A stretch of DNA of 64,000 nt from Amphibalanus amphitrite (lineage: Eukaryota; Arthropoda; Thecostraca; Balanomorpha; Balanidae): NCBI RefSeq assembly GCF_019059575.1, contig NW_024881535.1:744001-808000 (forward strand), written 5' to 3'. A model generated the notes under the pieces. That model saw only the letters and a program-made list of their open reading frames with translations. It did no database searches and was not told the DNA's origin. Below, piece after piece: positions 58,541 to 64,000 of this stretch (positions are counted from its first letter, which is position 1; the number at the start of each line of letters is the position of its first letter). The translations under genes and the position numbers were made by a program.

Positions 58541-58974
58541 AAGCTGATTACGCGTTGACCAAGCATACTCGTATTACGTAGTTCAAACCAGCTGAATGCT
58601 GATTGGCTAGCATTTTTCCGTAAGGGAATGGATTCCTCGGTAATGGAATGACAAAAAGTAGTCTATATATGGGAATGACTTCAGACTTTAAACCTAAAAT
58701 CAATACCGATATCTTTGGCTAGGGTGATCGTTGGGCCATAAAAGCTCTTGATTTGTTAATTCTTGTCTCAGCTCAAGCTACAAAACAGTTACTTCAGTTT
58801 AAAACCCTTTGTTAAAAGTGGCATATTTGCTTTAAACGTTCAATACATCGGACCGAAAAAGCCACGGGTCGGTACGAATGTCTATTTTTGGGTTTTCAGT
58901 CGGTCAGTCCGTCCCCCCCAGTCAAAAATCCGTGGCGGCGCCCCTGCCCGATAGCTCCGACCACTCTGGCGAAA

Positions 58975-59831
58975 GAGAGCTGACACTTGGCATACCTGAA
59001 CTTTGATTAAAGCCGGATCTTTTGACACCAACCGCATTTTCGGGTCTATGACGTCATAAGTAAACCTCTGCACGGTCTTCAGATGTCGCAACTTAGCAAC
59101 GCCCTTACTGCCAGAGGAGCTTTCACAGGGAAATGAAACTTGCAGGATCTAATATCCGTTATGAAGCTCACAACTTGTTTATCTCTTTTTCCTAAAGGTC
59201 ATATGAGGTCAGGCCACTTTCGTGACCTCAAATAAAAACTGCAATTCTGGCGCCGGGAACGATCTCCAACTATCTTAAGCACACAGAATCGTGATTTGAT
59301 GCACTCCTTGCAACGTTAGATGCGTCACTTTTGCAATGTTGACCTTGCGTGACGTCATTTATGACGTCATCAAGTTCATATTCGTTTTTCGTCAATAACT
59401 CCCGATCAAATTGAGCTAGCGAGTCGGAAAAGCCACCAATGGACTCAGGAAGACCTGCCGAATCGAAAGATATGCAACATGACCTCTTTCGACCAACTTA
59501 GTGACCTGGGGGCGTTGACCTGACCGTGACCTGAGGTCAACACCCTTAGTTGACCTGACCCAAACAAAAAGTATATCATTCGACGCGCCTGAGCGAGGCG
59601 AACACGATGCTGCTAAAATCGCGGCTCTGCGGCCGTTTTTTGCGAAGTTATTCACCAAAAACTGAACCGTTCCTTGGCGCACTTGACGTGACCTCAGAGA
59701 TCACCGGTTGACCTAGGACCTTAACCCGTGCCCAAGTGTGGGGGGATGTTTGAACACCCCCCCCCCTGCGGTTTTTCGCAGCTATCTCAAAAACCGTGGC
59801 GCGGAGCGCCGCCGTTTTTGGTACACCTTAT
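58975..59831 (+). repeat. Direct repeat 1 of an 860-bp duplication (A element plus G-element start)
   Basis: Matches 60821-61680 with only a few differences (such as TTGATTAAAG against TTGATTCAAG, and two small indels in the GTGTGG and poly-C tracts). It contains most of the A element and the first 260 bases of the G element, ending at TTAT where an F element begins. Confidence 0.93.
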
Positions 59832-60819
59832 CCCTATTCCTGGCGGGGGGGGGGGCCTCAGGAGCCCCCCCTGAGGTTTTTTGGTTATTTCTCCCAAACG
59901 CGCTGAGCTAGGAAGCTCAAATTTGCTGACTTTTCCTATAAGGCTTCTACGCAACATGTCTGAAAATTTTGAGTTGATCTGACCTCAGGTCAGGTCACCA
60001 GAGGCGGTTTGGTGACCCTACCTCAGAAAAGTTTGCAATCACGCCAGAGCTAGAGTTTTTGACCGATCAATTTCTTCTCTTCAGGCTTTAGTTAGGGTAC
60101 CAGTATGTGCAATTTGTATATCTCGGAATTTTGATATCGGTGACCTAAGGTCAGGTCAGTTTCGCGACCTCCCCATTATAAGTCAATGGGGGAAAAATCA
60201 ACTCCCTGTTTTTACCACTAAAACGGGTCGGAATGGCCCCATATACCATACATGACTTCATATACGATCAACCTTCACTACCTTGAGGTCTGTTTTGCTG
60301 TTGGGCAGCTGTGAGGTCATGTGACGTCATCAAATGTCACCAAAGGGTTTTGGCCAATAACTCCGCACAGGAACAAGATACAGACGCGTGGATGGTCTCA
60401 TTGTGTTCAGCTCGTCAAGACGCATCGAATGATATACATGATGACCTCGAGGTCACGTGACCGGAGGTCAACCTTTGACCTTGACCTTTCGAGGTCAACA
60501 TATATATCATTCGATGCGGATTGACGAGAGGATCACGATGATGCCCTTAGTTTGTTCCTATCTTGACTAATTCGAAAGTTATTCGAGAAAAACTCTCCAT
60601 ATCTAGCACCGCCATTTTGACTTTTTCGACCCCTGTGACGTCATCTTTGACCTGACCTGAAAATGACCTTAGTAAAAATTGTAGACCTTGTCCATGCGTA
60701 TCCGATGCCGTTTACCGCTTGTCGCTATCTTGCTTCGTTCTCGAGATCTCAGGGGGGGGGCCGAATCGGCCCCCCCCCCCGCCAGTTTCTTGTCCCGGCG
60801 GAGCCCGCCAGGAATAGGG
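59832..60819 (+). mobile_element. TTAA-family element, F type (988 bp), between the direct repeats
   Basis: The left short end is CCCTATTCCTGGCGGGGG. The right long end on the complement is CCCTATTCCTGGCGGG, a spacer, then ACTGGCGGGGG. Hairpins enclose CCTCAGGAG and CCGAATCGG. AAGTCAATGG occurs in the expected orientation. Left flank is TTAT, right flank AGAG, so no simple target duplication. It is related to 47635-48583. Confidence 0.85.
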
Positions 60820-60820
60820 A

Positions 60821-61680
60821 GAGAGCTGACACTTGGCATACCTGACCTTTGATTCAAGCCGGATCTTTTGACACCAACCGCATTTTCGGGTCTATGACGT
60901 CATAAGTAAACCTCTGCACGGTCTTCAGATGTCGCAACTTAGCAACGCCCTTACTGCCAGAGGAGCTTTCACAGGGAAATGAAACTTGCAGGATCTAATA
61001 TCCGTTATGAAGCTCACAACTTGTTTATCTCTTTTTCCTAAAGGTCATATGAGGTCAGGCCACTTTCGTGACCTCAAATAAAAACTGCAATTCTGGCGCC
61101 GGGAACGATCTCCAACTATCTTAAGCACACAGAATCGTGATTTGATGCACTCCTTGCAACGTTAGATGCGTCACTTTTGCAATGTTGACCTTGCGTGACG
61201 TCATTTATGACGTCATCAAGTTCATATTCGTTTTTCGTCAATAACTCCCGATCAAATTGAGCTAGCGAGTCGGAAAAGCCACCAATGGACTCAGGAAGAC
61301 CTGCCGAATCGAAAGATATGCAACATGACCTCTTTCGACCAACTTAGTGACCTGGGGGCGTTGACCTGACCGTGACCTGAGGTCAACACCCTTAGTTGAC
61401 CTGACCCAAACAAAAAGTATATCATTCGACGCGCCTGAGCGAGGCGAACACGATGCTGCTAAAATCGCGGCTCTGCGGCCGTTTTTTGCGAAGTTATTCA
61501 CCAAAAACTGAACCGTTCCTTGGCGCACTTGACGTGACCTCAGAGATCACCGGTTGACCTAGGACCTTAACCCGTGCCCAAGTGTGTGGGGGGATGTTTG
61601 AACACCCCCCCCCCCTGCGGTTTTTCGCAGCTATCTCAAAAACCGTGGCGCGGAGCGCCGCCGTTTTTGGTACACCTTAT
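60821..61680 (+). repeat. Direct repeat 2 of an 860-bp duplication
   Basis: Second copy at an offset of 1,846 bases. Unlike copy 1 it continues without a break into the remainder of the G element (TTATCATACATC...), so this copy keeps the original arrangement. Confidence 0.93.
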
Positions 61681-62742
61681 CATACATCAATTCTACACAT
61701 GTGAAAATTTCAGACCAAGGTCATTCAAGGTCAGGTCACCAGGTCACTTGAAGTGACCTTACCTCATAAAAAGTTTCAATGTCTGCCATAGCTACACCGA
61801 GTGATCGATCACTTTGAAGCTTTCAGCGATTGATAAGGGTAACAGTATCTATAAAATGTATATCTCGGAATTTTGATATCGGTGACCTAAGGTCAGGTCA
61901 ATTTTGCGGCCTCTCCATTATAAGTCAATGGGAGAAAATTGAAAAGCGTCTGTTTTGCACGAACGCTATTCTAGACACTCTCTAACATCGAGATGTAGGT
62001 AAAATTGACACACTGAACCGGAAAATGGCAACTGTGACCCCTCGTTATGTCCCCGAGGTCATCTCATGTCACGAACAGAATCTAACAGTTTTTCGCTAAT
62101 AACTTCTGATAGAGGCGTGCTAGAGCGCTGAAAACGCCTTAGATGTGTTTGGCTCGACGTTGCGGATCGACTGATATGCAACATGACCTTTTCCGGTCAG
62201 GTCATGACCTTGACCTGAGGTCAAATTTTCAAGTTGACCTTTCAAGGTCAACTTATAGTTCATTCGACGCGTCTCGTCGAGAGGAACATGATGCTGGCAA
62301 AAGTAATGTCATGGCTTTTTTAGTCAAAAGTTATCGCCGAAAAACCGATTTTCGTAAAAACGGCTATTTTGGAGTTTTTGTCCTCTGGAGGCTAAACCGT
62401 TGACCTGAGGTCAAATCTGAGACCATTACTCAGAAAGGTCTGTAAAAGGGCTATCGAATGCACTTTTCTGCGGCGCTGTAGCTCTATCGGTTCCCGAGAT
62501 AGCCGTGGGCAGTTTCCAAAATGTTGAAATAGTCAACATTTTACCTTTGGTGACCTCTGGTGACCTGACCTTTGACCTGACCCAAAAAAATGACCGAAGT
62601 GTTTTCGTCCTTATTTTTGACGTTCTTTCGATTGTCGCTTACCGCGTGTCGCTACGTGGCCCAGGAGCCGAGATAGAAGGGGGGTGTTCAAACACCCCCC
62701 ACACCAGGTCGTGGAAAATCCAGACTGACACTGGGGCGCGGG
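61571..62742 (+). mobile_element. TTAA element, G family, inserted in the A copy with a clean empty site
   Basis: TTAA at 61567-61570 and 62743-62746. The left short end is CCCGTGCCCAAGTGTG. The right long end on the complement is CCCGCGCCCCAGTGT, a spacer, then TGGTGTGGGGG. The host reads GACCTTAA | TTAAAATCGGGTACC, and uninterrupted A copies read GACCTTAAAATCGGG, so exactly one TTAA was duplicated. TGTTTGAACA sits between G and C runs. Confidence 0.95.
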
Positions 62743-62897
62743 TTAAAATCGGGTACCAATCTCTGCGTCTCGTAACGGCGAATGAAATTCATGATTACCA
62801 TTGCGGTTTAATCCATGATTTCCATGGTGTGACCCATGGCAGATGGTAGGTATGTAGTGCTAATAGTTTCTTTCTTTGTTGTCTATTGAAATGTTAA

Positions 62898-64000
62898 CCC
62901 GCGCGGGGCTGGGGTCTCCAGCCGAACGCACGGGGCTGGGGGGGGGGGGGTAAATTTTACCCCCCCCCCCCTGCTATCTCCCGAACTAACGGTCCGATTT
63001 GGAAAATTCAAACGCCAATCGAAAGCTCTCATCACGAACTACTAAAAACATGTACTTAATTTAAAGTTTGAGGTCAAGGTCAAGGTCAGGTCAAGGGTAC
63101 AAATTGCAAGTTTCTACAGTATCGGCCTTGCACCGTAGTTGCCGAAGAATGGAGTCATGGACTGAGACTGATCGCCCAAAACGTGTTCTTAGGCTACCAA
63201 GACAATATTCGTTGCATACAATATCATTCAGAGGTCAAGGTCAAGGTCAGGTCAGGTCAGGTCAGGTCACCAAAAAACAAAATATAGAAAAAGGCATGTG
63301 CGACACATGTTTTATGGGTCATTTTACTCATAGAATTCAATAGGCACACTCAATAAGTGATACGGACCACCTCTGGATGAATTTCAGGTCGAGGTCAGGT
63401 CAAGGTCAGGTCAAGTGAGGTCAACTTTTGAAGTTGGTTGTTAAGGCCTAAAAAGGTGTCTATCTGATGCAGTTTTTCACGGCGAATCGAATGGTGCTAT
63501 TTTTATTTCCGTACGAGGTCTAGAACTTCCAAAAAAGTCATTTTTCAAAAAATTTGTGTGTCGTGACGTCATAAAATTTTGAATAACTCCCACATTTTTG
63601 AGCCGATTCTTCTAAAATTTGGAATGTAGGTGCACATAGACCACTTCTCTGACACATATTCCGGTTTTTTCGATAGACTCAAAACTTTGGATTTTATAAT
63701 GATTTTCCCAAAAAAGTCAGTTTTTTGAAAAAATGTAGGCCAAAATCCAAAATTTTCAAAAAACCGAGATAGCCATTTGATAGACAAAGTAAAATTACGT
63801 ATAACCTTTTTTGTTACGTCTTGATTCCTTTAAAAATGAAGATGTTAGCGGCGTTTGAACTTTTGCCGTTTTTGAGGCGAAAATGGCGAACATGACGTCA
63901 CTAAAACGTCAATTTCTCAAAAATTTTCCGACGGATTTCGCTCAAATTTTCAGGGAACGTGTCAAATTGATGTAAGAAAAGGTACTGAAAGTTTGGCGGC
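62898..64000 (-). mobile_element. TTAA element, B-type relative, running off the window
   Basis: After TTAA (62894-62897) the long end is CCCGCGCGGGGCTGGGG, 17 nt, then GGGGCTGGGGGG and a GTAAATTTTAC palindrome between G and C runs. GGTCA arrays lie at 63068-63100, 63233-63270 and 63390-63425. The AT-rich portion at 63450-63780 resembles 22810-23160. The right end lies beyond the window. Confidence 0.8.

Larger units (their letters stand above)
56540..58946. mobile_element. hAT-like element (2.4 kb) inside the A copy
   Basis: The 8-bp duplication CCCGATAG lies at 56532-56539 and 58947-58954. Ends are CATGGGCGCCGCCACCGG and the complement of CAGGGGCGCCGCCACGGA, each followed by a GGGGGGGACGG tract. 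Joining the flanks across one CCCGATAG restores the A-family sequence (GATAGCTCCGA). No transposase was recognised; it carries another element (56630-57295) and GGAGTC-like fragments (about 57840-57940), so it is a non-autonomous composite. Confidence 0.88.
56480..62780 (+). mobile_element. TTAA element, A family copy 4, exploded by nested insertions
   Basis: The left end follows TTAA at 56476-56479 at the place where the left paralog reads TTGCGTGTTAATACATG. A-family sequence occupies 56480-56539, resumes at 58955 after a 2.4-kb hAT-like insertion, is duplicated around an F element, is split again at TTAA by the G element (61571-62742), and ends in 62747-62780, where the right end is deleted. 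The paralogous flank resumes at 62786. Confidence 0.85.

Overview
This is a window of animal nuclear DNA. Genes are split by GT/AG introns, several genes are clearly metazoan, and about half of the sequence is transposon-derived. The gene content (FAF2, SMUG1, an apolipoprotein D-like lipocalin, and a ZAP/PARP12-type CCCH zinc-finger protein) and the repeat types fit an arthropod, perhaps a crustacean, but the sequence alone does not fix the lineage. Nothing suggests bacterial operons, CRISPR arrays or an intact virus.

Layout. 1-2203: no recognisable gene. 2204-7255 (minus): a complete ten-exon FAF2 (UBXD8) gene encoding 441 residues. 7388-8230: the 3' end of a non-LTR retrotransposon. 8507-12506: a 4,000-bp pogo-type DNA transposon with 26-bp perfect terminal inverted repeats (TIRs), TA target duplication and a frameshifted DDE transposase. 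14125-17683 and 24117-29002 (plus): two tandem SMUG1 uracil-DNA glycosylase genes, each of three exons. The second has altered catalytic motifs. 32569-37142 (plus): a five-exon lipocalin gene. About 38,980-46,700 and 46,743-62,890: a tandem duplication carrying a coiled-coil gene on the minus strand. The left copy (41662-42186) is cut off by a repeat. The right copy (47316-53533) still encodes four CCCH fingers spaced like those of ZAP/PARP12, but an inserted element splits its coding exon.

The rest is dominated by about twenty TTAA-flanked elements of roughly 0.5-1.2 kb with no transposase gene. Their ends begin CCC(G/T)CG. One end passes straight into a G-run/C-run hairpin. The other has a spacer of about 17-20 nt and then a second copy of the TIR core before its hairpin. 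This short-end/long-end asymmetry plus TTAA targets is the architecture of piggyBac ends, so I read them as a large, diversified non-autonomous piggyBac-type superfamily. Their interiors are packed with GGTCA/TGACC pentamers and some carry paired TGACGTCA sites. Insertions into one another and into only one of two paralogous segments leave empty sites that prove mobility. The region 56,480-62,780 is a nested stack of such elements, hAT-like elements and an 860-bp direct duplication.

The genes are unrelated housekeeping or accessory genes, not a pathway. The most unusual content is the TTAA superfamily, the coiled-coil/ZAP-like finger gene pair, and the SMUG1 pair with one eroded active site.
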